From Patescibacteria group bacterium (GTDB lineage: Bacteria > Patescibacteriota > Patescibacteriia > Patescibacteriales > JAQTRU01), in the NCBI GenBank assembly GCA_028711415.1, contig JAQTSG010000006.1, forward strand, positions 1 through 38,587: a DNA stretch of 38,587 nt. The letters are read 5' to 3'. Under the pieces are notes generated by a model. It did not search any database. It was not told where the DNA came from and saw nothing but the letters and a program-made list of their open reading frames with translations. Position numbers and translations under genes: made by a program. This document shows, in pieces, positions 8,502-15,772 of this stretch (position 1 is its first letter; every line of letters starts with the position of its first letter).

Positions 8502-8630
8502 AGCCAATGGCCCTCAATTTACTACTTGCTTTTGGGCTTTAGTTTATAGATTTCCTTCCTCCTTGGTGATTTATAGACTATTCGTCCCTTTATAGCAAGT
8601 AGTAAATTGGAGGCGATTGGGAAGCTGGCT
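8502..8630 (+). ncRNA. Candidate structured RNA with anti-SD loop
   Basis: A 19-bp stem with one bulge pairs CCTCAATTTACTACTTGCT (8512-8530) with AGCAAGTAGTAAATTGGAGG (8594-8613). It is extended outward by CCAAT/ATTGG (8504-8508/8616-8620). The ~63-nt terminal region displays TTCCTTCCTCCTTGG (8552-8566), whose core matches the 3' end of 16S rRNA. Strand is uncertain; I assign plus because the downstream leader and gene are on plus. It is not 6S, tmRNA or RNase P as far as I can see. It could also be a palindromic repeat with no RNA product. Confidence 0.4.
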
Positions 8631-8725
8631 CGAGTGTTTATTTTTAAATTAAATTACGGCTGGCTTTTTTATTCTAAAATAATTTTAACACACAAAGAAA
8701 GGGAAAGATAGTATTTAAAATTTTG

Positions 8726-8850
8726 TCTAGGAGTGATGAAAGTCAAATTGACCCTCCTTGATTTGACCTTTTCGTCTTAAATAGGGCCTTGTGTCCTTGC
8801 TCCTAGGCAATATTTTGAACATTATCTTTGTAAAAACATCTAATCGGAGG
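8726..8850 (+). promoter_or_regulatory. Candidate structured 5' leader of the DUF218 gene
   Basis: A three-way junction can be drawn. P1 is TCTAGGAG (8726-8733) with CTCCTAGG (8800-8807). P2 is TCAAAT (8743-8748) with ATTTGA (8761-8766), with a 12-nt loop containing CCCTCCTTG. P3 is AGGGC (8783-8787) with GTCCT (8793-8797). The P2 loop CCTCC is complementary to the GGAGG Shine-Dalgarno sequence at 8846-8850 of the gene starting at 8860. This could be a translational switch. It is seen by eye only, with no covariation data. Confidence 0.4.
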
Positions 8851-8859
8851 TATTAAACC

Positions 8860-9540
8860 GTGTCTGATAAAATCGGACGAATAATTCCAGGGAATGAAGC
8901 AAGCGACTTTTTTTCTCTCGCAACTTTTATCCTTACAATTCCCGATGTAACGGTTTATGTTGATGCTTTAGCCGTTTTTCCGGGAATGGGAGAAGACGAG
9001 CGTTTGACAAGCGCAATAATAAATTGGCAGTTGTCAATGATGGAGCCGGTAAAGACATTTCACCGTCATCTCATTATTGCTGGCCATAACCACGATGAGA
9101 AAACTACAAAAATTCTGACTTTGGATGCCTTGAAAAGGCCGCCGTTTGATTTAAAAAGAACTGATGGTGTTATAATTGAAGAAGAGGCAAAAAATACCAA
9201 AGAGCAGGCCAGGCAGGTTTTAACCAGAGTCAAACAGTTCAATTTAAAGAGTTTGGCTCTTTTTGCTTCCCCCTTTCATTTACCCAGGGCTTATCTGACT
9301 CTTTTAAAAACTTTTATTAAAGCCGGATTAAAGGAGGTAGCAATCATTCCTGGCCAGGTTTGTAAATCTCCTGGCTCCATAATACCGGAATTTGGAACTA
9401 CCGCCTGGGAGGCCGTTGCCGGAGAAGCCCAGCGAATTATAAAATATCAGGGAAAAGGGGATGTGGCGACTTTAAACGAATTGCGGGAATATCTTGCTTG
9501 GCTCTGGCATGGATTTTTGCCACATGCAGTAAAAAAATAA
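8860..9540 (+). CDS. DUF218/YdcF-like protein
   Basis: A 226-residue protein of the DUF218 (YdcF/SanA/ElyC-like) fold. The diagnostic parts are the 'NTKEQARQVLTRVKQF' helix after an acidic patch, and 'LALFASPFHLPRAYLTLLKTF', which matches the family's 'S.xHxxRA' signature; an early '...VYVDALAVFPG' strand is also present. I chose the GTG at 8860 because CGGAGG stands nine bases upstream and no better ATG exists. Members of the family act at the envelope or bind nucleotides in the cytoplasm. No signal peptide is visible here, so a cytosolic role is more likely. The gene has an unusually long ~220-nt structured upstream region and is followed by tRNA-Pro. Confidence 0.7.
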   Translation: MSDKIGRIIPGNEASDFFSLATFILTIPDVTVYVDALAVFPGMGEDERLTSAIINWQLSMMEPVKTFHRHLIIAGHNHDEKTTKILTLDALKRPPFDLKRTDGVIIEEEAKNTKEQARQVLTRVKQFNLKSLALFASPFHLPRAYLTLLKTFIKAGLKEVAIIPGQVCKSPGSIIPEFGTTAWEAVAGEAQRIIKYQGKGDVATLNELREYLAWLWHGFLPHAVKK

Positions 9541-9572
9541 GTTTTGCACCTTTCTTAATATTTTTTAAAGGT

Positions 9573-9649
9573 CGGGGTGTAGCTCAGCTCGGCAGAGCAC
9601 CTGCTTTGGGAGCAGATGGCCGTGGGTTCAAATCCCGCCACCCCGACCA
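9573..9649 (+). tRNA. tRNA-Pro (anticodon TGG), CCA encoded
   Basis: Acceptor CGGGGTG/CACCCCG, D-arm GCTC/GAGC, anticodon loop TTTGGGA giving UGG, and T-arm GTGGG-TTCAAAT-CCCGC. Discriminator A73 and CCA are encoded. The C1-G72 pair with A73 is the proline identity signature. The outermost anticodon-stem pair is a C-A mismatch. Confidence 0.95.
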
Positions 9650-9682
9650 AAAAAGACCCTTCTGTTGAAACGGGTCTTTTTT
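9649..9682 (+). terminator. Intrinsic terminator after tRNA-Pro
   Basis: AAAAAAGACCC pairs with GGGTCTTTTTT (11 bp, 12-nt loop). It works on both strands and so also serves pth coming from the right. Confidence 0.85.
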
Positions 9683-9703
9683 CTTTTTATTTATCCGCTT
9701 TAA

Positions 9704-10255
9704 TTACAGAGCTAACTCTGTAATTAATTTTGTAATTAAATTACCTATTATTTTTAATTCTTCTTCCCTGAATTTTTCCAAAACAAATTTGTCCGCCGGC
9801 ATTCTGCCTATCATTTCTGTCCTGATGCCGATTCTTAATCTTTTGAAGTTTTTGGTTTTAAGGTGGTTGATAATTGATTCTACTCCTTTATGGCCGGCCG
9901 AGCGGGAGTCAATAGAGGTTTTATACTCACCCAAAGGGATATCAAGATCATCATGGATGACGGTTAGAGTTTCCGATAAATCGCTGTCTTTAACTTTAAA
10001 CATTCCCAGCTTTTTCGGCAATAATTTATAATAAGCCAAAACCGCCTGGACGGATTGGCCCGAGTTATTCATAAAAGTCTGCGGCTTAACGAGAAGGGAA
10101 TTTTGCCCTTTGGCAATCTGGGCCTGAAATTTTTTCCCCTCTTCCCAGTTTAAACCAAGATTTTTCGCCAAAGCGTCAACGGCCATAAAGCCAACATTGT
10201 GCCTTGTGTTTTTATATTTTTCGCCCGGGTTGCCCAAGCCGATGATAATATGCAT
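9704..10255 (-). CDS. pth: Peptidyl-tRNA hydrolase
   Basis: A 183-residue Pth that frees tRNA from peptidyl-tRNA dropped by stalled ribosomes. Conserved blocks are 'IIIGLGNPGEKYKNTRHNVGF' with catalytic His19 and Asn9, 'LVKPQTFMNNSG' with the Asn pair, 'VIHDDLDIPLG' with the Asp, and 'SAGHKGVESI'. The family's 'GHNG' is GHKG, a frequent variant. A ~15-residue insertion ('KKLGMFKVKDSDLSETL') precedes the HDD motif. It shares the minus-strand run with der upstream (98-nt spacer with a palindrome) and ends facing the tRNA-Pro terminator. Confidence 0.96.
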   Translation of the reverse strand: MHIIIGLGNPGEKYKNTRHNVGFMAVDALAKNLGLNWEEGKKFQAQIAKGQNSLLVKPQTFMNNSGQSVQAVLAYYKLLPKKLGMFKVKDSDLSETLTVIHDDLDIPLGEYKTSIDSRSAGHKGVESIINHLKTKNFKRLRIGIRTEMIGRMPADKFVLEKFREEELKIIGNLITKLITELAL

Positions 10256-10271
10256 AAAATTTTCAATTTTT

Positions 10272-10332
10272 AATTTTTAAACAATGACTTAATTCATTAA
10301 TTAATTTAATCATTGAAAATTGTTTAAAAATT
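10272..10332. repeat. AT-rich inverted repeat between der and pth
   Basis: AATTTTTAAACAAT (10272-10285) and ATTGTTTAAAAATT (10319-10332) are perfect complements around 33 nt. It is one of several AT palindromes placed between minus-strand genes. It may stabilise mRNA ends or be a decayed element. Confidence 0.6.
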
Positions 10333-10352
10333 TAAAATTTAAAATTACAAAA

Positions 10353-11741
10353 TTATTCCCTGTGCTGTCCATGCGTTTTTCTTCCCTTATCTACTTCTAT
10401 GCTAATCGGCGTGCCGAGGAAGCCAAATTTTTCCCGCAGGCGGTTGGCGATGAAGCGGACATAGGAGAAATGCAGGTCGTCTTTGGCGCCGATCCGCAAC
10501 TGGAATTTCGGCGGGTTGTTTTCAATTTGCTTAAATTCGTAAATATGGGGGTGTCTCGCGCCCTTGCCTCTGGCCGGCAGATGGATTTTCACGATTTTTA
10601 AAAGAAACTTGTTAAGCTGGGAATCGCCTAAGATTATTTTTCTTCCCGCGTCAATTTCTAAAATTAAATCTAGAATTTTATTCGCTTTGCTGCCGGTTAA
10701 AGCGGAAGTAAAATGAATCGGCGCCCAAGTCGCGAAAGGGAATGAGCCGTAAATATAATTGGTAAATTTCTTTGGGTCTTTCTTCGCAATCAGGTCCCAT
10801 TTGTTAGCGATAATAATTAAGCTCGCTTTTCTTTCCACAATTTCTTCAACCAGCTTCGCGTCCTGGTGGGTTATATCTTCATTTATATCAATGACCAGTA
10901 AAGCGATATCGGATTTTTCCAGAGCTTTCAAAGATTTCATAATTCCGTGCTTTTCCAAACCTTTGGTCTTCGTTCCTTTTTTACTGATGCCGGCCGTGTC
11001 AACGAGGATAATCGGCTTTTCTTCATAAATAATTTCCGTATCCTGCGGTTCGCGGGTGGTGTGCGGTTCCGGGCTTACAATTACCCGCTCGTAGCCCAGA
11101 ATGGAATTTAAGAGACTGGATTTGCCGACATTGGGCTTGCCGATAATACAGACCCTGGTGGAATTTTCCGGCAAAAGATTCTTTGCCCCCGCAGACGGTT
11201 TTACTTTTTTAACAATCAGGTCCAATAGGTCTCCGGTGCCGGCGCCGGTAGCGGCGGAAATCGGGAAGGGCTCGCCTAAGGAGAGTTTATTAAATTCAGC
11301 CGATTCAGGCGCCTGCCGGAAATTATCAACTTTATTAGCCACCAAGATTATTTTTTTTGTTTCTTTTAAAGATTTTTTAACAAACAAAGCCATCTGTCTG
11401 TCCATAGGGAGCAAGCCGGTTTTAACGTCAACCAAAAATAAAATCAAATCCGCCCGCGTTAAGTATTGCCGGGCCTGATGCTGAACTTTGTCTTCAATAC
11501 TGCCTAATTTTTCCTTTGCTAAAATTTCCCGGGGCAGTTTCATAATTCCGCCGGTATCAACCAGGGCAAATTTTTTTCCCCGCCAGCTCACTTCGTTTAG
11601 GTTGCTGTCTCTCGTCGTGCCGGCGATATCAGAGACTAGGGCCTGGTTTTTTTCCGTTAAGCGGTTAAAGAGAGTTGATTTGCCGACATTAGCGCGGCCA
11701 AAGATGACGACGAGGGGAAGATTGTTTTTTACGGATTTCAT
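10353..11741 (-). CDS. der: Ribosome-assembly GTPase Der (EngA)
   Basis: A 462-residue tandem GTPase needed for 50S maturation. The first G domain carries 'GRANVGKSTLFNRL', 'DIAGTTRDS', 'DTGGI' and 'ANKVD'. The second carries 'GKPNVGKSSLLNSI', 'EPHTTREPQ', 'DTAGI' and 'ANKWD'. The C-terminal KH-like domain is present ('LRIGAKDDLHFSYVRFIANRLREKFGF'). Length and architecture are normal and both Walker A loops are intact. In the second G2 region the usual 'AGTTRD' is 'PHTTREP', a mild deviation. It lies in a minus-strand row LCP-der-pth with palindromic spacers, so separate mRNAs or processing are possible. Confidence 0.97.
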   Translation of the reverse strand: MKSVKNNLPLVVIFGRANVGKSTLFNRLTEKNQALVSDIAGTTRDSNLNEVSWRGKKFALVDTGGIMKLPREILAKEKLGSIEDKVQHQARQYLTRADLILFLVDVKTGLLPMDRQMALFVKKSLKETKKIILVANKVDNFRQAPESAEFNKLSLGEPFPISAATGAGTGDLLDLIVKKVKPSAGAKNLLPENSTRVCIIGKPNVGKSSLLNSILGYERVIVSPEPHTTREPQDTEIIYEEKPIILVDTAGISKKGTKTKGLEKHGIMKSLKALEKSDIALLVIDINEDITHQDAKLVEEIVERKASLIIIANKWDLIAKKDPKKFTNYIYGSFPFATWAPIHFTSALTGSKANKILDLILEIDAGRKIILGDSQLNKFLLKIVKIHLPARGKGARHPHIYEFKQIENNPPKFQLRIGAKDDLHFSYVRFIANRLREKFGFLGTPISIEVDKGRKTHGQHRE

Positions 11742-11797
11742 AGTTTCTAGTAGAATTCAAAAAGATCTAATATTTAAAACTAAAGTAAAAAGTTATT

Positions 11798-11872
11798 AAA
11801 GTTTATAAAGTTATAAAGTCGCTCAGTCGTTGGCGCTCTAGAAACTTTATAACTTTATACTTTATAAACTTT
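11798..11872. repeat. Long AT-rich hairpin between LCP gene and der
   Basis: AAAGTTTATAAAGTTATAAAGT (11798-11819) is nearly complementary to ACTTTATACTTTATAAACTTT (ending at 11872), around a GC-richer loop 'CGCTCAGTCGTTGGCGCTCTAG'. No T-run specific to either strand. It is of the same type as the hairpins at 10272 and 13530. Confidence 0.6.
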
Positions 11873-11882
11873 CAACTAATAT

Positions 11883-13415
11883 TTATTTTTCCGGATTATC
11901 CGTCCCGGAAGAAGTCTTATCCGCATCCTGGCCCAGTATCAGGATGAAATCAGGTTGCTCCGGGGTTTTTTCATCCGCCAGCTCATTTTTTATATCGTCA
12001 ATCAGCCATTGGGGCAGACTGAAAGAGACGTTAGCGCCGGTTTTTTCTTTTAAAACAGACAAAGATTCCATTTTTTCCCCGTAAGTAAGGTCATAAATTA
12101 CGGATTTCTGGAAATCCTTTTGGCTTGAGTTGCTAAGGCGGACAACATTAAATCCATATTTTTCCAGATCCAGGGCGGTGACGCTCGCCAGCCCGTTTAT
12201 CCAGGTTCCGTTTCTTATGTCTAAAGACGCTTTTTCCACCTTTACTTTCGTTTTGGCTTCAATCGGAGCGTCAGAGAAAATATTATTGACTAAATACTGA
12301 ATTTCGGAGAAATCGCCGCCTCGGGGAGATAAAATATAAGCGCCGTCTTCTCCTCGGGCGTCAATCAGAAGGCCGCTTGAACTGTTATCTAAAACTTTGT
12401 TGGTGATATTTTCCTGGGAAACGTCTTTAACTATATTCCAAAGTTTTATCGCCTCCCAAATTTTTACGTTAGTGTTCACATGTTCCTCTAGCTCGCCTAT
12501 GATATTGGTAATTATGCTGGGCCGGAACAAGGTATTTTTTGACAGAAATTTATTTTTAGCCGCCTCTATTACTTTTTGCTGCCGGCGGGAGCGGGCGAAA
12601 TCAGAACCCTCGCCTCCGCCCGCGTGCCGCGAGCGGACATATTTTAAAGCCAGTTCGCCGTCCATTTTCTGCCAGCCCGCCGGAATATAAAGATGCTCAA
12701 ATCTGGCCGCGTATGGCTCGGCTTCTTCCTTTCCCATTATCGGATAGCTTGGATCATTCAGGGTATTTTCCACGTAAACATCAATTCCATCCAATTCATT
12801 TATGATATTTACAAATCCTTCAAAATCCAGGCGGACAAAGTAATCAACGGGGATTTTTAAAACATCGCTTAAGGCCTGCGAGATGGCGACCCCGCCGCTA
12901 CCCAAATTTTTTGCTTCCGCGTAAGCGTTAACATTATTTACTTTTCTCCAGCCCATCCCTTCCATCGGGATAGTTAGATCACGGGGGATAGAAAGCAGAG
13001 CCACTTTTTTCGTTGAGGGCTCTAGACTGGCAAGCATTATCGTATCGGTTAGGTAGCCGCCTTCATGGTTTTTTCCGCCCATGCCTAAAAGAAGAAGATT
13101 AATTCTGTCCCGGTCTTCGCCTTTTAGCTCTTTATCAGCGCTTTCCGCCAGGTGCTTTATTTGCCCGATAATCGGAATTTTATAGATCCAGGAATTCGGG
13201 TTCTGCTCGGAGACGATAACCTGGCTGGAAAAGATAATAAAAGCGATAGAGAAAAAGATTATAAGATAGGTAAAAATTTTAGCGACCTTTTTCTTTTTCA
13301 CCGGCAGAGTTTTTTCTCCTGCCCTTTCTTCAAGTAAGTTTACCCCGTTAGCCCCGCTTAGAAATTTATTTCTAACGGGGTTAGAAATTTTGCTATTTTT
13401 TTCGTAATTATCCAT
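11883..13415 (-). CDS. LytR-CpsA-Psr (LCP) family transferase
   Basis: A 510-residue envelope protein. LCP enzymes attach undecaprenyl-linked glycopolymers to cell wall or proteins outside the membrane. One transmembrane helix (about 45-66, 'IFTYLIIFFSIAFIIFSS') follows a basic cytoplasmic tail. The LCP core has 'LLLLGMGG...GYLTDTIMLASL', 'LLSIPRDLTIPM', 'VNAYAEA', 'DYFVRLDFEGF' and 'KYVRSRH...SDFARSRRQQ', giving the conserved Asp/Arg set. A C-terminal LytR_C domain (about 390-490, 'LDIRNGTWINGLA') is present. The N-terminal residues 'SNPVRNKFLSGANGVN' are a translated palindromic repeat (13343-13390), so the true start may lie further in, although no good internal start is evident. Confidence 0.9.
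   Translation of the reverse strand: MDNYEKNSKISNPVRNKFLSGANGVNLLEERAGEKTLPVKKKKVAKIFTYLIIFFSIAFIIFSSQVIVSEQNPNSWIYKIPIIGQIKHLAESADKELKGEDRDRINLLLLGMGGKNHEGGYLTDTIMLASLEPSTKKVALLSIPRDLTIPMEGMGWRKVNNVNAYAEAKNLGSGGVAISQALSDVLKIPVDYFVRLDFEGFVNIINELDGIDVYVENTLNDPSYPIMGKEEAEPYAARFEHLYIPAGWQKMDGELALKYVRSRHAGGGEGSDFARSRRQQKVIEAAKNKFLSKNTLFRPSIITNIIGELEEHVNTNVKIWEAIKLWNIVKDVSQENITNKVLDNSSSGLLIDARGEDGAYILSPRGGDFSEIQYLVNNIFSDAPIEAKTKVKVEKASLDIRNGTWINGLASVTALDLEKYGFNVVRLSNSSQKDFQKSVIYDLTYGEKMESLSVLKEKTGANVSFSLPQWLIDDIKNELADEKTPEQPDFILILGQDADKTSSGTDNPEK
13343..13390. repeat. CCCCG-family palindrome inside the LCP gene 5' end
   Basis: CCCCGTTA followed by CCCCGCTTAGAAAT / ATTTCTAACGGGG (13352-13380), an inverted repeat with one bulged base, then TTAGAAATTT. 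It lies wholly within codons ~9-25 of the LCP gene and contributes in-frame residues. Confidence 0.8.
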
Positions 13416-13815
13416 ATTTATAAAACCCCGCTTAGAAATTCCAGCGGGGGATTAAACCCCGCCGTAATTACTTTTAAATCTAACCTTTAACGCAGGATAA
13501 TGGTGCGTTATTTCTAAACGGGGTAAAACAGAAAATAGACAACAGTAAACAGGTAGTTATCTATTAATATCCCCGTCTACCTTTTTCTAGTTGTCTATTT
13601 TCTATTTACTGTTTACTTTCTTCATTATAACTTTATTTCTCTATTTTGAAAAGTTTTTTGCTTTAATGTCTTAATACCAAGATGGCGGAAACGCTTCGCT
13701 TCGGCTCGGGCGTGGCGAAATTTCTCCCCCCAACCCCCTCCTTCCGCCACGCTCTCGCTCGGACTGCCTTTTTTCAGCGGAATTGGAGGCCGTGCTAATT
13801 TCATTGGCGCGCTGC
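13416..13815. other. Gene-free spacer rich in palindromes
   Basis: No gene supported. In order it contains CCCCGCT/AGCGGGG (13426-13432/13443-13449), and TAACGCA/TGCGTTA (13488-13494/13504-13510). Next is a long hairpin with AGAAAATAGACAAC/GTTGTCTATTTTCT (13530-13543/13590-13603) and inner GGTAG/CTACC. Last is a GC-rich block (about 13680-13815) with GCGTGGCG/CGCCACGC arms. The 61- and 72-codon track ORFs here are low-complexity readings of that block. Confidence 0.6.
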
Positions 13816-14163
13816 CTAGAATCCGCCCAATAGAAAAAGACAACTACCAAAGACAAGAATTGGAATTAAAGCCACCGAAATTATACCGATAGCAATGAAT
13901 CGCCTATCTATCTTAAAGAATAAAACCATTAATAAAATTAAAATAATTAGGTAAATAAAAAGATTCACAAAGCCCCAATTTCTCGATGAAAGCAAAGGAT
14001 ATAACACAACCCATAAAATGGAGTTTAGAATTATAATGCCAAAAAAACCAAGAATAAAATCGCCAACCTTTTTCCCAGTTGTTGTGTAATAGTTGGGTTT
14101 TTGAAAATTATTGTAAATAATTTTTCCTTCTTGATTTTGGGGATTTACATTATGGTTTTCCAT
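13816..14163 (-). CDS. Small membrane protein, unknown
   Basis: 115 residues. A polar N-terminus rich in Asn/Gln ('MENHNVNPQNQEGKIIYNNF') precedes about three hydrophobic helices. Last gene of the Tes-like operon, starting 5 nt after the preceding stop. The C-terminus 'GSCLFLLGGF' ends within a GC-rich repeat block, so the last codons may have been replaced by repeat sequence. No family recognised. Confidence 0.55.
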   Translation of the reverse strand: MENHNVNPQNQEGKIIYNNFQKPNYYTTTGKKVGDFILGFFGIIILNSILWVVLYPLLSSRNWGFVNLFIYLIILILLMVLFFKIDRRFIAIGIISVALIPILVFGSCLFLLGGF

Positions 14164-14168
14164 ATTGT

Positions 14169-14564
14169 TTATAGTTTATTTTTTAATATTATGTTTATGA
14201 AATATACCCAAACAATTAAAATAAGCGCTATCAAATATCCTACAGAATAATAAACGTTAGGAATTGCAACATTCATAGTTTTAAATATTATGATAAGTCC
14301 TAATATTAAAGGCGAAATAAATGCGAGAGCAAAACTGCCAAGTAAAATATATTTGCTCTTTTTGGCTGATAGTAACCCAATAACCAAAATAACTGTCAAT
14401 CCTATTGCGGAAGGCACTCCGGTTATAGATATATTTAGATTTTTTTCAACAAGCAATCCTCCATACATAAAAATAAATTGTATAAGCACAAAAATCACAA
14501 TTCCCAAAAAGAAATATTTCAAGACATTTTCGTCTTTTTTAAAGTTATTTATATTGTTTTCCAT
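14169..14564 (-). CDS. Small membrane protein, unknown
   Basis: 131 residues, about four hydrophobic helices after a short acidic/basic N-terminus ('MENNINNFKKDENVLKYFF'). The N-terminal 'MEN.N' and topology resemble the next gene (115 aa), so the two may be distant paralogs. Its start overlaps the end of the Lgt-like gene by 20 nt, which implies translational coupling. Function unknown. Confidence 0.6.
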   Translation of the reverse strand: MENNINNFKKDENVLKYFFLGIVIFVLIQFIFMYGGLLVEKNLNISITGVPSAIGLTVILVIGLLSAKKSKYILLGSFALAFISPLILGLIIIFKTMNVAIPNVYYSVGYLIALILIVWVYFINIILKNKL

Positions 14565-15333
14565 ATGTTTTTTGCTTAAAAATGAGGTTTTTAATATTGC
14601 CTCTGGTTAGATAAATTATAACACCGATTGAAATTATTTGAAATATGGTCAACCCCGCAAAAATTACTGGTTCAACCCGTATAAATTCAACAAAAAATCT
14701 AAAAATGAAATAAGAAATCATCAACATTTTAAAAAGCTGACCGGGTTTTAGATCTTCCCTATCTTTTATTTTTTCTAAATAAAAAAACATGATGAGCATA
14801 AACAAAGATTCGTAAAGTTGCGTAGGGTGCCTTAAAATTCCATCGCCAAAATTTACTCCCCATGGCAAAAAAGTCTCCTTGCCGTAACAACAACCGCGAA
14901 AAAAACAGCCCAATCTTCCAATAGCAACACCCATCGCTATAGCTGGAGCAAATAAATTACCTCGTTTTTCCTTAATTCCCAAAATTTTTTTAGTTAATAT
15001 GGCTCCAATAGTGCCACCGATCAATCCGCCAACAATTGTCCTTCCAGAAAAAATTATTTCAAAATTGGATAGATGAGATAAAATATATTTATAATCAATT
15101 ATCCATTGCAAAATTTTTGCCCCGAGTATTCCGCCAGCTAAAGAACCAATTGCAATAAAAAATCCTCTTTCGTTTAAACTTTTTTGCCGTCTTGATTCAT
15201 AAAAATAAATTGAAATTCCGACTAATAATCCGAGCAAAACAAAAAAAGAATAAGAAGGAATTTCAAAATTCTCTATTTCAAATAAAACGGGTTTTATTCC
15301 CCAATTTTGCGGATAGTAATGATCGTCAATCAT
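14545..15333 (-). CDS. Divergent Lgt-like (prolipoprotein diacylglyceryl transferase family) protein
   Basis: A 262-residue, ~7-helix membrane protein of the Lgt family. Recognisable blocks are 'FSGRTIVGGLIGG' (Lgt 'HGGLIG' region), 'AIGRLGCFFRGCCYGKETFLPWGVNF', 'RHPTQLYESL' and 'FFVEFIRVEP'. The canonical catalytic stretch 'GRxGNFxNGExxG' is 'GRLGCFFRGCCYG'. The Asn and Glu considered essential in E. coli Lgt are Cys, so standard diacylglyceryl transfer to prolipoproteins is doubtful, and this may be a paralog with another lipid or thiol substrate. The start overlaps the DUF4395-like gene by 8 nt. Its place between DUF4395-like and membrane genes, downstream of a Tes-like radical SAM enzyme and an ICMT-like enzyme, suggests a lipid-modifying pathway. 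Confidence 0.75.
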   Translation of the reverse strand: MIDDHYYPQNWGIKPVLFEIENFEIPSYSFFVLLGLLVGISIYFYESRRQKSLNERGFFIAIGSLAGGILGAKILQWIIDYKYILSHLSNFEIIFSGRTIVGGLIGGTIGAILTKKILGIKEKRGNLFAPAIAMGVAIGRLGCFFRGCCYGKETFLPWGVNFGDGILRHPTQLYESLFMLIMFFYLEKIKDREDLKPGQLFKMLMISYFIFRFFVEFIRVEPVIFAGLTIFQIISIGVIIYLTRGNIKNLIFKQKTYGKQYK

Positions 15334-15772
15334 GTTTTTTTATAAAGGCACAACAACTGTCATTTGTAGCGCATTCGTATAATTTTGATGCGGGGCAAAA
15401 TCCAAATGCAGAAATACTTTTAAGAAGAGCAAAAATAAATACCGCTATCCAGCCAACTTGCTCGCTTACAAAATACAAAAGGAATAAGCAAATCAAGCTG
15501 AAAATACTGCCCATGATATGAGCAAATCTCATCGCGTGTTCATTTAAAATTTCGTCTGCCGATTTACTTATTTTATTTATAGTATAGCTATAAAATAAAA
15601 TCATTGGCGCCCTCTGAATTTTCAATATCGCAGACAATAGAAAAATTATGAAAACAAAAATCAAAATAATTTTCAAGTGAAAAATTAATGAAAGCCATAT
15701 TAAAATAGCTATACTATAGCGACAAAATGCAAATGCCGCCTTTGGCACCGCTACTGGTTTATACTTTTTCAT
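15326..15772 (-). CDS. DUF4395-like membrane protein
   Basis: 148 residues. A short N-terminus with 'VAVPKAAFAFCRY' is followed by hydrophobic helices, 'RAPMILFYSYTINKI', a conserved 'RFAHIMGSIFSLICL' segment and a final Cys-rich motif 'FGFCPASKLYECATNDSCCAF'. The order matches DUF4395 proteins, which end in a membrane-proximal Cys motif (G-F-C-x-x-C/Y-type) and often sit beside thiol-redox genes. The start overlaps the ICMT-like gene by 4 nt and the end overlaps the Lgt-like gene by 8 nt. A thiol or redox role for the operon is an inference. Confidence 0.6.
   Translation of the reverse strand: MKKYKPVAVPKAAFAFCRYSIAILIWLSLIFHLKIILIFVFIIFLLSAILKIQRAPMILFYSYTINKISKSADEILNEHAMRFAHIMGSIFSLICLFLLYFVSEQVGWIAVFIFALLKSISAFGFCPASKLYECATNDSCCAFIKKHD

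Noticed and set aside
8502-8630. 6S RNA, tmRNA or SRP RNA
   Set aside because: It lacks their defining features (central open bubble, Ala-tRNA-like ends, GNAR tetraloop domain).
13625-13856. ORFs of 61 and 72 codons ('PPIPLKKGSPSES...')
   Set aside because: Low-complexity translation of a GC-rich palindromic block with no start signals; they overlap each other and the 115-aa gene.
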